From: Geodermatophilus sabuli
GTDB lineage: Bacteria; Actinomycetota; Actinomycetes; Mycobacteriales; Geodermatophilaceae
DNA: 64,000 nt
NCBI RefSeq assembly: GCF_900215145.1
Contig: NZ_OBDO01000004.1
Location: forward strand, 124,001 to 188,000
Reading direction: 5' to 3'
Under the pieces are notes generated by a model that saw only the letters and a program-made list of their open reading frames with translations, was not told the DNA's origin and ran no database searches. This document shows, one piece after another, positions 51,100 to 62,560 of the stretch. A program made the translations under genes and the position numbers. Position 1 is the first letter of the stretch. Each line of letters starts with the position of its first letter.

Positions 51100-51116
51100 G
51101 GGGGCCTGCGGCCCCC
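51100..51116. terminator. Hairpin after pafA
   Basis: GGGGGCC/GGCCCCC, loop TGC, 12 bases downstream of the pafA stop in the convergent gap with DUF3866. Confidence 0.55.
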
Positions 51117-51127
51117 ACTCGTCGACC

Positions 51128-52486
51128 TCACATCGAGGCGATGAGCTTGTCGACCCGCTCGTCGACGGCCTTGAACGGGTCCTTGCACAGCACGGTGCGC
51201 TGCGCCTGGTCGTTGAGCTTCAGGTGCACCCAGTCGACGGTGAAGTCGCGGCGCTTCTCCTGCGCCTTGCGGATGAACTCCCCGCGCAGCCGGGCGCGGG
51301 TGGTCTGCGGGGGCACGTTCTTGGCCTCGAACACCCGCGGCTCGTGGGCGACCCGGTCGACGGAGTTGTTGCGCTCCAGCAGGTAGTACAGGCCGCGCCT
51401 GCGGCTGATGTCGTGGTAGGCGAGGTCCATCTGCGCGATCCGCGGGTGGGACAGCGGGAGGTCCCGCTTGGCCCGGTAGCGCTCGATCATCGTGTACTTC
51501 GTCGCCCAGTCGATCTCGCGGTCGATCAGCGACAGGTCGCCGGAGTCCACGGCCTTGAGCACCCGGCCCCACAACTCCAGCATCTGCCGGTGCACCGGCC
51601 CGAAGCCCTCCCGGTCGACGAACTCCGCGGCGCGGCTGTGGTACTCCGCCTGGATCTCCAGCGCCGACATCTCCCGGCCGTTGGCCAGCCGGACCTTGCG
51701 GCGTCCGGTCATGTCGTGGCTGATCTCGCGGATGGCGCGGATCGGGTTCTCCAGCGCCATGTCCCGGATCGGGACGCCGGCCTCGATCATCCGCAGCACG
51801 AGGTCGGTGATGGCGACCTTGAGCAGCGTCGTCGTCTCGTTCATGTTCGAGTCGCCGACGATGACGTGCAGCCGCCGGTAGCGCTCGGCGTCGGCGTGCG
51901 GCTCGTCGCGGGTGTTGATGATCGGCCGGGACCGGGTGGTGGCGGAGGAGACGCCCTCCCAGATGTGCTCGGCGCGCTGGCTGACGCAGTAGATCGCCCC
52001 GCGGGGGGTCTGCAGCACCTTGCCGGCGCCGACGACGATCTGCCGGCTGACGAGGAACGGGATCAGGACGTCGGCCAGCCGGCTGAACTCCCCGTGCCGG
52101 CCGACCAGGTAGTTCTCGTGGCAGCCGTAGCTGTTGCCGGCGGAGTCGGTGTTGTTCTTGAACAGGTAGATGTCGCCGGTGACGCCCTCCTCGGCCAGCC
52201 GCTGCTCAGCGTCGACCAGCAGCCCCTCCAGGATCCGCTCGCCGGCCTTGTCGTGGACGACGAGCTCGGTGAGGTCGTCGCACTCGGCGGTGGCGTACTC
52301 GGGGTGGCTGCCCACGTCGAGGTAGAGGCGGGAGCCGTTGCGCAGGAACACGTTGGAGCTACGCCCCCACGACACCACGCGGCGGAACAGGTAGCGGGCC
52401 ACCTCGTCCGGGGACAGCCGGCGCTGCCCCTTGAAGGTGCACGTGACGCCGTACTCGGTCTCGATCCCGAAGATCCGTCGTTCCAC
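51128..52486 (-). CDS. pafA: Pup--protein ligase PafA
   Basis: 452 residues. It begins [18 protein letters not shown] (catalytic glutamates of the GS-like fold) and contains [36 protein letters not shown], and [26 protein letters not shown]. It joins the C-terminal Glu of deamidated Pup to substrate lysines with ATP. GTG 52486 is six bases from minus-strand TAGGCT (52493-52498). The 246 bases up to prcA contain only a 13-base palindrome. Confidence 0.97.
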   Translation of the reverse strand: MERRIFGIETEYGVTCTFKGQRRLSPDEVARYLFRRVVSWGRSSNVFLRNGSRLYLDVGSHPEYATAECDDLTELVVHDKAGERILEGLLVDAEQRLAEEGVTGDIYLFKNNTDSAGNSYGCHENYLVGRHGEFSRLADVLIPFLVSRQIVVGAGKVLQTPRGAIYCVSQRAEHIWEGVSSATTRSRPIINTRDEPHADAERYRRLHVIVGDSNMNETTTLLKVAITDLVLRMIEAGVPIRDMALENPIRAIREISHDMTGRRKVRLANGREMSALEIQAEYHSRAAEFVDREGFGPVHRQMLELWGRVLKAVDSGDLSLIDREIDWATKYTMIERYRAKRDLPLSHPRIAQMDLAYHDISRRRGLYYLLERNNSVDRVAHEPRVFEAKNVPPQTTRARLRGEFIRKAQEKRRDFTVDWVHLKLNDQAQRTVLCKDPFKAVDERVDKLIASM

Positions 52487-52597
52487 GAACCGAGCCTAGG
52501 CGCCGACACCGACACTGGCCCGCCCGCGACGCACGGCTCCTGCAGCCGGTCGTCCGGCCGGCGCAGGAGGTCGGCGGCGGCCGCGGCGGTCCCGGGT

Positions 52598-52610
52598 GGT
52601 CACTGTGACC
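52598..52610. promoter_or_regulatory. GTCACTGTGAC palindrome upstream of pafA
   Basis: GGTCACTGTGACC, sharing the 11-base core with the palindromes at 14661 and 15690. It is 112 bases upstream of the pafA start. Confidence 0.45.
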
Positions 52611-52732
52611 GGCGCGCTGCTCGGCGGAGCCCGACGCGGCACGCGACCGCCCGGTGCCGACCTCCACGGTGCCCGGGGCGACGATCCGGCGTGCCCCGCG
52701 CCCACCGGCCTCGTCGACCCGGCCGGTGAGCG

Positions 52733-53596
52733 TCAGTTCGTCGGGGCCTGTCCCCCGCTGCCGGCGGTGCCGCCGGTGTCGGGGGCCGCCGGGTCGCCGA
52801 GCCCGGCCGGCGCGCCGGGCTGCGGCGTGCTGGGGGCGTGGGAGGCGGTGTGCGGCTCCTCGACGGTCTCGGCGGCGGCGGCGTCGCCCCGGTCCAGCAG
52901 GGTGTGCAGGGCGGCGCCCACCACGCGCCGGAACGCCCGCTTGGGCCGGCGCCGGTCGAGGACGGCGACCTCCAGCTGCTCGGCGGACAGCAGGCTCGGC
53001 CCGCCGTTGCCGCTGGTGGTGGCCGGGCTGACCGCCGACAGCGCCCGCACCCCCACCTGGAGCGCCTCGGCGAGGGGCAGGCCGGGGAGGAAGTGCTCGC
53101 GCAGGTGGGTGCTGACCGCCTCCGCCTGGCCGCCCATGACGACGAAGTCGGGCTCGTCGACGACCGAGCCGTCGAAGGTGAGCCGGAACAGCTGGTCGGA
53201 CTCGGGGGTGTCGCCGACCTCGGCGACGCACAGCTCGACCTCGTAGGGCTTGGTCTGCATGGTGAAGATCTCGCCGAGGGTCTGCGCGTAGGCGTTGGCG
53301 ATCACCCGGCCGGTGACGTCACGGCGGTTGTAGGAGTAGCCGCGGACGTCGGCCAGCCGCACCCCGGCGACCCGGAGGCTCTCGAACTCGCTGTAGCGGC
53401 CGACGGCGGCGAAGCCGATGCGGTCGTAGAGCTCGCCGACCTTGTGCAGCGTGGAGCTGGGGTTCTCGGCGATGAACAGCACGCCGTCGGCGTAGGTGAC
53501 GACGGCGACGCTGCGGCCGCGGGAGATGCCCTTGCGGGCGTACTCCGAGCGGTCGCGCATCAGCTGCTCGGGCGAGGCGTAGTACGGCATGGTCAT
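52733..53596 (-). CDS. prcA: Proteasome subunit alpha
   Basis: 287 residues: [45 protein letters not shown] (parts: [22 protein letters not shown]) is the alpha-subunit gate and N-helix; no catalytic Thr. [21 protein letters not shown] follows. A Pro/Gly-rich tail ends the protein. It forms the outer rings of the 20S core that dock Arc/Mpa. ATG 53596 lies four bases after the prcB stop; ATG 53590 is possible. Confidence 0.96.
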   Translation of the reverse strand: MTMPYYASPEQLMRDRSEYARKGISRGRSVAVVTYADGVLFIAENPSSTLHKVGELYDRIGFAAVGRYSEFESLRVAGVRLADVRGYSYNRRDVTGRVIANAYAQTLGEIFTMQTKPYEVELCVAEVGDTPESDQLFRLTFDGSVVDEPDFVVMGGQAEAVSTHLREHFLPGLPLAEALQVGVRALSAVSPATTSGNGGPSLLSAEQLEVAVLDRRRPKRAFRRVVGAALHTLLDRGDAAAAETVEEPHTASHAPSTPQPGAPAGLGDPAAPDTGGTAGSGGQAPTN

Positions 53597-53600
53597 GGGA

Positions 53601-54443
53601 TCAGCCCTGCCCGTCCGCGGCGGACCGCTCGTCGGTGATGCGCTTCGCGATGGCGGAGACCTCGTCGTCGGGGAGCCGCACGGTGCCCTCGGCGTCCACC
53701 CGGTAGACGATCGGGTACAGCCGGCGCACCGGGTCCGGCCCGCCGGTCGCGGAGTCGTCGTCGGCGGCGTCGTAGAGCGCCTCGACGATGGTGCGGGTGG
53801 CGGCGTCCCCGCCCAGGCCCGGCCGCCAGGTCTTCTTCAGCGAGTTGCGGGCGAACAGGGAGCCGGAGCCGACTGCGGAGTACCCCCGCTCCTCGTAGTT
53901 CCCGCCCGTGACGTCATAGCTGAAGATGCGGCCCGGGCTGGTGCCGGGGGCGGCGTCGAGGTCGTAGCCGGCGAACAGCGGGACGACCGCGAGCCCCTGC
54001 AGCGCCGCGCCGAGGTTGCCGCGGATCATCTGGGCCAGGCGGTTGGCCTTGCCGTCGAGGGAGAGCGTGAGGCCCTCGATCTTCTCGTAGTGCTCCAGCT
54101 CCACCTGGTAGAGCTTCACCATCTCGATGGCGATGCCCGCGGCGCCGGCGATGCCGATGACCGACCAGGCGTCGGCCGGGTAGACCTTCTCGATGTCCCG
54201 GCTGGAGATCAGGTTGCCCATGGTGGCGCGCCGGTCGCCGCCCATGAGGACGCCGCCGTCGTAGGTCACCGCGACGATCGTGGTGCCGTGCGGCGTGATG
54301 TCCCCGACCGGCAGCTGCGGGATCGGCCGGCGCCCGGGCAGCAGGTCCGGCGCGGTGACCGCGAGGAAGTCGGTGAACGAGGAACCCACCCGGTCCAGGT
54401 AGGCGGCCGTGAACCCGTTCCGGCCGGGTGACGACCCGTTCAC
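53601..54443 (-). CDS. prcB: Proteasome subunit beta
   Basis: About 280 residues from GTG 54443. A propeptide of about 53 residues ([19 protein letters not shown]) ends at PHG, and the mature chain starts [21 protein letters not shown], where the first Thr is the catalytic nucleophile. Asp in GGDRRAT and Lys-equivalent follow. An earlier in-frame GTG at 54542 would overlap the endonuclease gene by 26 bases; propeptide length favours 54443, but I cannot exclude it. Confidence 0.93.
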   Translation of the reverse strand: MNGSSPGRNGFTAAYLDRVGSSFTDFLAVTAPDLLPGRRPIPQLPVGDITPHGTTIVAVTYDGGVLMGGDRRATMGNLISSRDIEKVYPADAWSVIGIAGAAGIAIEMVKLYQVELEHYEKIEGLTLSLDGKANRLAQMIRGNLGAALQGLAVVPLFAGYDLDAAPGTSPGRIFSYDVTGGNYEERGYSAVGSGSLFARNSLKKTWRPGLGGDAATRTIVEALYDAADDDSATGGPDPVRRLYPIVYRVDAEGTVRLPDDEVSAIAKRITDERSAADGQG

Positions 54444-54516
54444 GCGCTCGCCCCGCTCCTGCTCGGCGCCCGCGTGCCCGGCGTTGCTGCGTTCCTGGGT
54501 GAGCTCGCGAGCTCCC

Positions 54517-55278
54517 TCACGTATCCGCCTCTCCCGCCGCACCCTGGCGGCGCTCCCCGCTCGTGTGACGCCCCGTCGACCGCGGGGTGCGCGGTCGTCC
54601 AGGGCGTCGCTGCGACCCTACCGGCGGGCTCCCCGGCCGGCTGGCCTCACCCGGGCCGTTGCCGGCCGACTCCTCGAGCAGCCCCATGGCCTGGCGCTGT
54701 CGATGTCCTTCGACGTAGAAGGCGGCCATCCGGAGCAGGAACGGGTCGTCCCGGAACTGACCCAGGCCGCCGTTGCAGTTGAAGCACAGCAGCGCGCGAA
54801 CGGCGCCGGTCCCGTGGTCGTGGTCGACGTGCAAGGCCGGGGCAGAGCGGCAGATGGCACACAACCCGCCCTGGGCCTCGAGCATCGCGTCGGCGTCCTC
54901 GGCACTGATCCCGTACCGCCGCTTGAGGTGGTAAGTGCGCGATCCGCCGACTTTGGCCTTGGACTCCCTGCCTCGCACGTTGTGGCAGGGCTTGCAGTAC
55001 GTGTACGTCCCACTCGGACTCGCACGAGACCTGGGAAAGTCAGTCACGGGCTTGACCACAGCGCAGTCTGGGCACCACTTGAAGCCATCCGGCACCTCGC
55101 GGTCCCCGGGGTGGCGACGAGTCGGGAGCCCGACCCGTCGCACCTTCGACTCCCTCAGACGCTGACGCGCATGGTCGCGACAGTAGGCGGCGAGTCCTTC
55201 ACGACGGCTCTTGTCCCTCGTGAAGGACTCGACCGGACGAGTCTCACGGCAATCGGGGCAGAACTTGCCTGCAACCAT
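54517..55278 (-). CDS. Endonuclease VII-like protein inside the proteasome operon
   Basis: 253 residues. Two N-terminal zinc-ribbon repeats ([13 protein letters not shown]...YCRDH and [15 protein letters not shown]...YCKPC), then a T4 endonuclease VII-type domain: [35 protein letters not shown] (parts: [21 protein letters not shown]) with the HxDHDH catalytic and CxxC metal residues. T4 endoVII cuts branched DNA. Streptomyces also has such a gene between pup and prcB (from memory). The gene is clearly less GC-rich than its neighbours. Its link to proteolysis is unexplained. Confidence 0.88.
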   Translation of the reverse strand: MVAGKFCPDCRETRPVESFTRDKSRREGLAAYCRDHARQRLRESKVRRVGLPTRRHPGDREVPDGFKWCPDCAVVKPVTDFPRSRASPSGTYTYCKPCHNVRGRESKAKVGGSRTYHLKRRYGISAEDADAMLEAQGGLCAICRSAPALHVDHDHGTGAVRALLCFNCNGGLGQFRDDPFLLRMAAFYVEGHRQRQAMGLLEESAGNGPGEASRPGSPPVGSQRRPGRPRTPRSTGRHTSGERRQGAAGEADT

Positions 55279-55314
55279 TCCCGGAATGCACTACGAATAC
55301 GTAGCGGCGAATGG

Positions 55315-55524
55315 TCACTGGCCCCCTTTTTGCACATATGAGCGCACGAATTCCTCGGCGTTCTCCTCGAGTACCTCGTCGATCTCGTCGAGGATGGAGT
55401 CGACGTCCTCGGTCATCTCCTTGTGGCGCTCGGCGACCTCGGTGTCGACGGAGGCCTCGACCTCCTCGGCCTCCTCCCGGGTGCGGGTGGCCTTCTGCTG
55501 TCCGCCGGTGTCCCTCGTGGCCAT
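55315..55524 (-). CDS. pup: Prokaryotic ubiquitin-like protein Pup
   Basis: 69 residues, intrinsically disordered and acidic (EEAEEVEASVDTEVAERH), with the conserved C-terminal VDSILDEIDEVLEENAEEFVRSYVQKGGQ (parts: LDEIDEVLEENAEEFVR, YVQKGGQ). It ends in Gln, so Dop must deamidate it before PafA can use it. GGAGG precedes the ATG. It sits between dop and the endonuclease gene. Confidence 0.97.
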   Translation of the reverse strand: MATRDTGGQQKATRTREEAEEVEASVDTEVAERHKEMTEDVDSILDEIDEVLEENAEEFVRSYVQKGGQ

Positions 55525-55641
55525 GGCTGCCTCCAGGTCGTGTCGTGGCTGGTGCCTGAGACGAAAACTACCCGTGGCGGGTGACGAACGGGTGTCGGCG
55601 AGCGGGCCCGGGGACCGCCCCGCGCCTGTGGACCCCGCCGA

Positions 55642-57147
55642 TCAGCCGCCGGTGATCGTGTCGACCAGCTCCTGCGCCGAGGACGTCGACTCGAAGAGCC
55701 GGCCGACGTGCTCGCGGGTGCCGCGCAGCGGCTCCATGGTGGGGATCCGCACCAGGTTCTCCCGGCCCAGGTCGAACACCACCGAGTCCCACGACGCCGC
55801 GGCCACCTGCGCCGGGTAGCGCCGCAGGCACTCGCCCCGGAAGAACGCGCGGGTGTCGGTCGGCGGGTGCACCACCGCCCGGGCGACGTCCTCGTCGGTG
55901 AGCAGCCGCTCGATCGCCCCCCGCGCCACCAGCCGGTGGTAGAGGCCCTTGTCCGGCCGGACGTCGGAGTACTGCAGGTCGACCAGGCGCAGCCGGGAGT
56001 CCCCCCACTCCAGGCCGTCGCGCGACCGGTAGCCCTCCAGCAGGCGCAGCTTGGCCGGCCAGTCCAGCCGGTCGGCGCAGCGCATCGGGTCGATCCGGAG
56101 GTCCTGCAGCACCTCGGCCCACCGGCGCAGCACGTCGGCGGTCTGCTCGTCGCCGTTCCCCGTGCGGTCGACGTGCCGCTGCGCCATCTCCAGGTACGCC
56201 TCCTGGACCTCCAGCGCCGTCATCCGGCGCCCGTCGCGCAGCCGGATCTTGTGCGACAGCGTCGGGTCGTGGCTGACCGCCTGCAGGGCGTCCACCGGCT
56301 CGTCGATGCTGAGGTCCTGGGTGAGGGTGCGCGCCTCGATCATGGCCAGCACGAGCGACGTCGTCCCGACCTTGAGGTAGGTGGACAGCTCGGCGAGGTT
56401 GGCGTCGCCGATGATCACGTGCAGCCGGCGGTACTTGTCGGCGTCGGCGTGCGGCTCGTCGCGGGTGTTGATGATCGGCCGCTTGAGCGTCGTCTCCAGG
56501 CCCACCTCGACCTCGAAGAAGTCGGCGCGCTGGGACAGCTGGAAGCCGCGGGTGCGGCTCTCGGTGCCGATGCCCACCCGCCCGGAGCCGGCGAAGACCT
56601 GCCGGGTCACGAAGAACGGGATCAGGCCGCGGATGATCTCCAGGAAGGGCGTCCGGCGGTCCATGAGGTAGTTCTCGTGGGACCCGTAGGAGGCGCCCTT
56701 GCCGTCGGTGTTGTTCTTGTACAGCTGGATCGGCACGGTGCCGGGCACCCGCGCGGCCCGGCGCGCCGCCTCGGCCATCACCTGCTCCCCCGCCTTGTCC
56801 CAGAGGACGACGTCACGCGGGTTGGTGACCTCCGGCGTCGAGTACTCGGGGTGGGCGTGGTCGACGTACAGCCGCGCCCCGTTGGTGAGGATGACGTTGG
56901 CCATCCCGGAGTCGTCGTCGAGGTCGTTGTGGTCCAGCGCCTGGGCCGGTGACAGGTCGAAGCCCCGGGCGTCGCGCAGCGGGGACTCCTCCTCGAAGTC
57001 CCACCGGGGCCGGCGCGGGGCCGGCGCCTCGGCCACCGCCCAGGCGTTGACCACCTGGCTGGACAGGGTGGTCGGGTTCGCCGTCGGCTGCCCGGGCACC
57101 GAGATGCCGTACTCGACCTCGGTGCCCATGACCCGCCGCACGCTCAT
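55642..57147 (-). CDS. dop: Depupylase/deamidase of Pup
   Basis: 501 residues, PafA homologue. [67 protein letters not shown] (parts: [18 protein letters not shown]), [18 protein letters not shown]. The Dop-specific insertion ([19 protein letters not shown]) near residue 45 distinguishes it from PafA. It converts Pup-Gln to Pup-Glu and removes Pup from substrates. Leaderless start: minus-strand TAGGGT (57154-57159), six bases, ATG. Confidence 0.96.
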   Translation of the reverse strand: MSVRRVMGTEVEYGISVPGQPTANPTTLSSQVVNAWAVAEAPAPRRPRWDFEEESPLRDARGFDLSPAQALDHNDLDDDSGMANVILTNGARLYVDHAHPEYSTPEVTNPRDVVLWDKAGEQVMAEAARRAARVPGTVPIQLYKNNTDGKGASYGSHENYLMDRRTPFLEIIRGLIPFFVTRQVFAGSGRVGIGTESRTRGFQLSQRADFFEVEVGLETTLKRPIINTRDEPHADADKYRRLHVIIGDANLAELSTYLKVGTTSLVLAMIEARTLTQDLSIDEPVDALQAVSHDPTLSHKIRLRDGRRMTALEVQEAYLEMAQRHVDRTGNGDEQTADVLRRWAEVLQDLRIDPMRCADRLDWPAKLRLLEGYRSRDGLEWGDSRLRLVDLQYSDVRPDKGLYHRLVARGAIERLLTDEDVARAVVHPPTDTRAFFRGECLRRYPAQVAAASWDSVVFDLGRENLVRIPTMEPLRGTREHVGRLFESTSSAQELVDTITGG

Positions 57148-57153
57148 GTCCCA

Positions 57154-57159
57154 ACCCTA
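57154..57159 (-). promoter_or_regulatory. Leaderless -10 element of dop
   Basis: Minus-strand TAGGGT, six bases, ATG 57147. It suggests that dop-pup starts its own transcript rather than depending on arc. Confidence 0.6.
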
Positions 57160-57283
57160 GGCCGCCGCACCGACACCGTCCGGCACGGCCCGCGCGCGCC
57201 CGGCACGTCCCGCCGGCCGGGGACGCCGACGGCCCGGCCCCCGCGGTCAGCGGGGACCGGGCCGGGTGAGCCGGCCTCGGCGC

Positions 57284-59059
57284 CTACAGGTACTGGCCGG
57301 TGTTGGTCGCGGTGTCGATGGCGCGGCCGGACTCGCTGCCCTTGCCGCTGATGAGCGTGCGGATGTAGACGATCCGCTCGCCCTTCTTGCCCGAGATCCG
57401 CGCCCAGTCGTCGGGGTTGGTGGTGTTGGGCAGGTCCTCGTTCTCCTTGAACTCGTCGACGCAGGCCTGCATGAGGTGGCCGACCCGCAGCCCGCCGGTG
57501 CCGGTCTCCAGCCGCTCCTTGATCGCCATCTTCTTGGCGCGGTCGACGATGTTCTGCAGCATCGCCCCGGAGTTGAAGTCCTTGAAGTAGAGGACCTCCT
57601 TGTCACCGTTGGCGTAGGTGACCTCGAGGAAGCGGTTCTCCTCGCTCTCGGTGTACATGCGCTCGACGGTGCGCTGGATCATCGCGGCGATCGTGGCCTC
57701 GCGGCTGCCGCCGTGCTCGGCGAGGTCGTCGGGGGACAGCGGCAGCGAGGTGGTGAGGTACTTGCTGAAGATGTCGCGGGCGGCCTCCGCGTCCGGCCGC
57801 TCGATCTTGATCTTCACGTCCAGCCGGCCGGGCCGCAGGATCGCCGGGTCGATCATGTCCTCGCGGTTGGAGGCGCCGATGACGATGACGTTCTCCAGCC
57901 CCTCCACCCCGTCGATCTCGCTGAGCAGCTGGGGCACGATCGTGGACTCCACGTCGGAGGAGACCCCCGACCCGCGGGTGCGGAAGATCGAGTCCATCTC
58001 GTCGAAGAAGACGATGACCGGCGTGCCCTCGCTGGCCTTCTCGCGGGCCCGCTGGAACACCAGCCGGATGTGCCGCTCGGTCTCCCCGACGTACTTGTTG
58101 AGCAGCTCCGGGCCCTTGATGTTCAGGAAGTAGGACTTCGCCGCACGGGAGCCCTCGCCCTGGACCTCGGCGACCTTCCTGGCCAGCGAGTTGGCCACCG
58201 CCTTGGCGATGAGCGTCTTCCCGCAGCCGGGCGGGCCGTAGAGCAGGATGCCCTTGGGCGGGCGCAGCTCGAACTCGCGGAACAGGTCGGCGTGGAGGAA
58301 CGGCAGCTCGACGGCGTCCCGGATCTGCTCGATCTGCCGCGACAGGCCGCCGATGTCGGCGTAGTCGATGTCGGGGACCTCTTCGAGGATGAGCTCCTCG
58401 ACCTCGCTCTTGGGGATCCGCTCGTAGACGTACCCCGAGCGGGTCTCCAGCAGCAGCGAGTCGCCGCTGCGCAGCGGCTGGTCGGCGAGGGAGTCGGCCA
58501 GGTAGACCACCCGCTCCTCGTCGGTGTGCCCGATGACCAGGGCCCGCGGCGTGACCCCGTCGATCGGCTCCAGCAGCTCCTTGAGCATGACGACGTCGCC
58601 GGCGCGCTCGAAGCCGCACGCCTCGACGACGTTCATCGCCTCGTTGAGCATGACCTCCTGGCCGTGCTGCAGCGTCTCGACCTCCACCGACGGGGAGACC
58701 GAGACGCGCAGCTTGCGACCACCGGTGAAGACGTCGACCGTGCCGTCGTCGTGGCCGGTCAGGAAGACGCCGTAGCCGGACGGGGGCTGCCCGAGCCGGT
58801 CGACCTCCTCCTTGAGCGTGACCAGCTGTTCGCGTGCGTCGCGCAGCGTGCTGGTGAGCTTGTCGTTGCGCTCGGAGAGGAACGCCGCGCGCCCCTCCGC
58901 CTCGGCGATGCGCTCCTCGAGCGCCCGCACCTGGCGGGGGCTCTCGGCCACCTTGCGGCGCAGGAGACCGATCTCCTCCTCCAGGTAGGAGATCTGGGTG
59001 AGCAGTGCCGCCACGTCACGCTCACGTCGCGCTCGGAACTCGTCGGGACCCAGGCCCAT
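57284..59059 (-). CDS. arc: Proteasome-associated AAA ATPase (ARC/Mpa)
   Basis: 591 residues from ATG 59059 (CGGAGG upstream; an ATG at 59107 adds 16 residues). N-terminal coiled coil ([31 protein letters not shown]), OB domains, Walker A GPPGCGKT, Walker [13 protein letters not shown], and arginine fingers in [11 protein letters not shown]. It ends NTGQYL, the penultimate-tyrosine tail that opens the 20S gate. It recognises Pup by the coiled coil and unfolds the substrate. Confidence 0.97.
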   Translation of the reverse strand: MGLGPDEFRARRERDVAALLTQISYLEEEIGLLRRKVAESPRQVRALEERIAEAEGRAAFLSERNDKLTSTLRDAREQLVTLKEEVDRLGQPPSGYGVFLTGHDDGTVDVFTGGRKLRVSVSPSVEVETLQHGQEVMLNEAMNVVEACGFERAGDVVMLKELLEPIDGVTPRALVIGHTDEERVVYLADSLADQPLRSGDSLLLETRSGYVYERIPKSEVEELILEEVPDIDYADIGGLSRQIEQIRDAVELPFLHADLFREFELRPPKGILLYGPPGCGKTLIAKAVANSLARKVAEVQGEGSRAAKSYFLNIKGPELLNKYVGETERHIRLVFQRAREKASEGTPVIVFFDEMDSIFRTRGSGVSSDVESTIVPQLLSEIDGVEGLENVIVIGASNREDMIDPAILRPGRLDVKIKIERPDAEAARDIFSKYLTTSLPLSPDDLAEHGGSREATIAAMIQRTVERMYTESEENRFLEVTYANGDKEVLYFKDFNSGAMLQNIVDRAKKMAIKERLETGTGGLRVGHLMQACVDEFKENEDLPNTTNPDDWARISGKKGERIVYIRTLISGKGSESGRAIDTATNTGQYL

Positions 59060-59098
59060 CGCGCACCTCCGCACACATCGGGAGAGCCAGGAGGCAAA

Positions 59099-59104
59099 TC
59101 TATA
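59099..59104 (-). promoter_or_regulatory. -10 element of arc
   Basis: Minus-strand TATAGA within an extended TGTATAGAT, about 40 bases before the ATG. Unlike its neighbours this gene has a leader with a ribosome site. Confidence 0.5.
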
Positions 59105-59199
59105 CACGCCCAGCGACAGCCCGCCGGGGGCTCGCGGGACACTGGGTCACGGCCCGGCTACGACTGCGTTGCGATCGTCGCAGGTGTCCGGGCGCGGCG

Positions 59200-60216
<1,017 letters not shown>

Positions 60217-60230
60217 CTAGCCTCGAGGGT

Positions 60231-61307
60231 ATGACGGCGATGGCGCAGGACTCGGCGCTCGGGGACGGCGCGCAGGACTCGGCGCTCGGGGACGGCGCGC
60301 AGGACTCGGCGCTCGGGGACGGCGCGCAGGACTCGGCGCTCGGGGGCGGCGCGCAGGACTCGGCGCTCGGGGACATGGTGCAGGCCGGGCAGCCCGCCGA
60401 CGCGGCTGCCTCTGCCCCGGGCGCGCCCGCCGAGCAGCCGACCCCGCGGCGGCCCTCGCTGTCGCCGAGCCGGGCGGCGGACTTCAAGACCTGTCCCCTG
60501 CTGTACCGGTTCCGCACCATCGACCGGCTGCCGGAGCGCAAGAGCCTGGCGGCCGTGCGCGGCACGCTGGTGCACGCGGTGCTGGAGAAGCTCTACGACC
60601 TGCCGGCCCGCGAGCGCACGGTGCGGTCGGCGCAGGAGCTGGTCGCGCCGGCGTGGGAGGAGTTGCGGGCCGACCCGGAGGTCGCGGAGCTGTTCGCCGA
60701 GGGCCGCGCCGCGGACGAGGAGCCGGCCGCGCGGTCGCTGGAGGGGTGGCTGGCCTCGGCGGGCCGGCTGGTGGAGACCTACTTCTCGCTGGAGGACCCG
60801 TCGCGCATCGAGCCGCAGGGGCGCGAGGAGCTGGTCGAGGTCACGCTGCCCGACGGGCTGCTGCTGCGCGGCTACGTCGACCGGCTGGACGTCGCGCCGA
60901 ACGGGGCGCTGCGGGTGGTCGACTACAAGACGGGCTCGATGCCGCGCGAGGCGTTCGAGGGCAAGGCCCTGTTCCAGATGAAGTTCTACGCGCTGGTGCT
61001 GTGGCGCACCCGCGGCGTGGTGGCCAGCCAGCTGAAGCTGCTGTACCTCGGCAACGGCGACGCCCTGACCTACGCGCCCGACGAGGGCGAGCTGGTGCGG
61101 TTCGAGCGGACGCTGCGGGCGATCTGGGCGGCGATCGAGCGGGCGGTGGCCACCGGCGACTTCCGCCCCAACCGCACCCGGCTGTGCGACTGGTGCGACC
61201 ACCAGGCGCTGTGCCCGTCCTTCGGCGGCACTCCCCCGCCGTTCCCGGCCGAGGCGGCGGCCGCCGCCGGCTGGCACACCCAGCTGCCGATCGTGGAGCA
61301 CGACTGA
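60231..61307 (+). CDS. RecB-family PD-(D/E)XK exonuclease with N-terminal repeats
   Basis: 358 residues from ATG 60231, seven bases after TAGCCT (leaderless). Residues 5-49 are five AQDSALGDG-type nine-residue repeats. The nuclease begins LSPSRAADFKTCPLLYRFRTIDRLPE, with VRGTLVHAVLEKLYD, LRGYVDRLDV, LRVVDYKTGSMP (D..YK catalytic) and the C-terminal Fe-S-type cysteines CDWCDHQALCPSF. A single-strand exonuclease role is the family expectation. Divergent from trmI. Confidence 0.9.
   Translation: MTAMAQDSALGDGAQDSALGDGAQDSALGDGAQDSALGGGAQDSALGDMVQAGQPADAAASAPGAPAEQPTPRRPSLSPSRAADFKTCPLLYRFRTIDRLPERKSLAAVRGTLVHAVLEKLYDLPARERTVRSAQELVAPAWEELRADPEVAELFAEGRAADEEPAARSLEGWLASAGRLVETYFSLEDPSRIEPQGREELVEVTLPDGLLLRGYVDRLDVAPNGALRVVDYKTGSMPREAFEGKALFQMKFYALVLWRTRGVVASQLKLLYLGNGDALTYAPDEGELVRFERTLRAIWAAIERAVATGDFRPNRTRLCDWCDHQALCPSFGGTPPPFPAEAAAAAGWHTQLPIVEHD
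60243..60377 (+). repeat. 27-base tandem repeat in the RecB-like gene
   Basis: Five in-frame 27-base units (GCGCAGGACTCGGCGCTCGG core) encode AQDSALGDG four times with two variants. The units are nearly the same at DNA level, so the array is recent and probably length-variable. Confidence 0.9.
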
Positions 61308-61375
61308 CAGAACACCCCGTCCTCCGCGGGCTCGGGACGGGAGGAGCGGGCCGGCCGTGGCCGAGGGGAGCACCG

Positions 61376-62560
61376 ATGCGCGGATACCGAACGGCCCGTG
61401 CCTTCGACGGCGAGCGGTTCCTCCCCGGTGGTGCGCTCGTCCTCGTCGAGGGGCGGGCGATCGTGGCCGTGGAACAGGCCACCGCCGCTGCCCCGGACGG
61501 GTGCGCCGTCACCGAGCTCGCGGGTGGCACGCTGCTGCCCGGGCTGATCGACTCGCACGTCCACCTCTGCGCGGACAGCGGGCCGCGCGCGCTGGAGCAG
61601 GTCCCCGAGCTGTCCGCAGCCGCCCTGGACGCGGTCATCACCGCAGCCGCGCAGCAGCACCTGCGTGCCGGGGTCACCGCCGTCCGGGACCTCGGTGACC
61701 ACCGCTGGGCGGTCCTCGAGCGCGCCCGGAGCAACGACGGCGGGCCGACCGTCGTCGCCGCCGGCCCGCCGATCACCTCGTCCGGCGGGCACTGCTGGTC
61801 CATGGGCGGTGAGGCGGCCGGCGTCCGCGAGCTGCGCCGGGCGGTCCGCGAGCGCGCCGAGCGAGGTGCCGGCGTCGTCAAGGTGATGGCCAGCGGCGGG
61901 CTGATGACGCCCGGCACCGACCTCACCGCCTGCCAGTTCGGCCTCGACGAGGTCAGGGCCGTGGTCGACGAGGCGCACCGGCACGGGCTGCCGGTGACCG
62001 CGCACGCCCACGCGCTGACGGCCGTGGAGCAGTGCCTCGCGGCCGGGGTCGACGGCATCGAGCACTGCAGCTGCCTGACCGCGAGCGGCGTGCGGACGCC
62101 GCCGGAGGTCGCGGCCGGCCTCGCCGCGGCGGGCGTCGTCGTGTGCCCGACGCTCGGGCGGGCTCCCGGCATCGACCCGCCGCCGCACGTCCAGGCGCGG
62201 ATGGACGCCACCGGCGGCACGTTCGAGGCGCAGCTGGAGAACGTGACCCGGCTGCGAGAGGCCGGCGTGACCCTCCTGGCCGGTACCGACGCCGGGATCT
62301 CACCTTCCAAGCGGCATGGGGTGGTCCCGATGGCGGTGGCCGACCTGGCCGGCTGCGGCGTCCCGGTCGCCGAGGCGCTGGCGGCGGCCACCGCCGTCGC
62401 GGCGCGCGCCTGCGGCCTGCAGGACCGCACCGGCCGGCTCCGGGCCGGTCTGGACGCCGACCTGCTGGTGGTGGACGGCGACCCGGCGGTCGACGTGAGC
62501 TGCCTGCGGCGGCCGCTGCTCGTGGTGTCCCGCGGCCAGGAGGTGCCGCTGGCGGACTAG
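61376..62560 (+). CDS. Metal-dependent amidohydrolase (imidazolonepropionase/prolidase-like)
   Basis: 394 residues from ATG 61376 (GGGGAG upstream). Amidohydrolase landmarks: LLPGLIDSHVHLCADSG (HxH), GAGVVKVMASGGLMTPG (Lys metal bridge), HAHALTAVEQCLAAGVDGIEHCS (two His), and LLAGTDAGISPSKRHG (Asp). The group includes Xaa-Pro/Xaa-Arg dipeptidases and many organophosphate or amide hydrolases; the substrate is unknown. Its TAG stop overlaps the convergent HAD gene's stop on a shared CTAG. Confidence 0.88.
   Translation: MRGYRTARAFDGERFLPGGALVLVEGRAIVAVEQATAAAPDGCAVTELAGGTLLPGLIDSHVHLCADSGPRALEQVPELSAAALDAVITAAAQQHLRAGVTAVRDLGDHRWAVLERARSNDGGPTVVAAGPPITSSGGHCWSMGGEAAGVRELRRAVRERAERGAGVVKVMASGGLMTPGTDLTACQFGLDEVRAVVDEAHRHGLPVTAHAHALTAVEQCLAAGVDGIEHCSCLTASGVRTPPEVAAGLAAAGVVVCPTLGRAPGIDPPPHVQARMDATGGTFEAQLENVTRLREAGVTLLAGTDAGISPSKRHGVVPMAVADLAGCGVPVAEALAAATAVAARACGLQDRTGRLRAGLDADLLVVDGDPAVDVSCLRRPLLVVSRGQEVPLAD

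Noticed and set aside
52496-52705. 69-residue minus-strand frame between pafA and prcA
   Set aside because: Low-complexity Arg/Pro/Gly composition and no conserved pattern; treated as non-coding.
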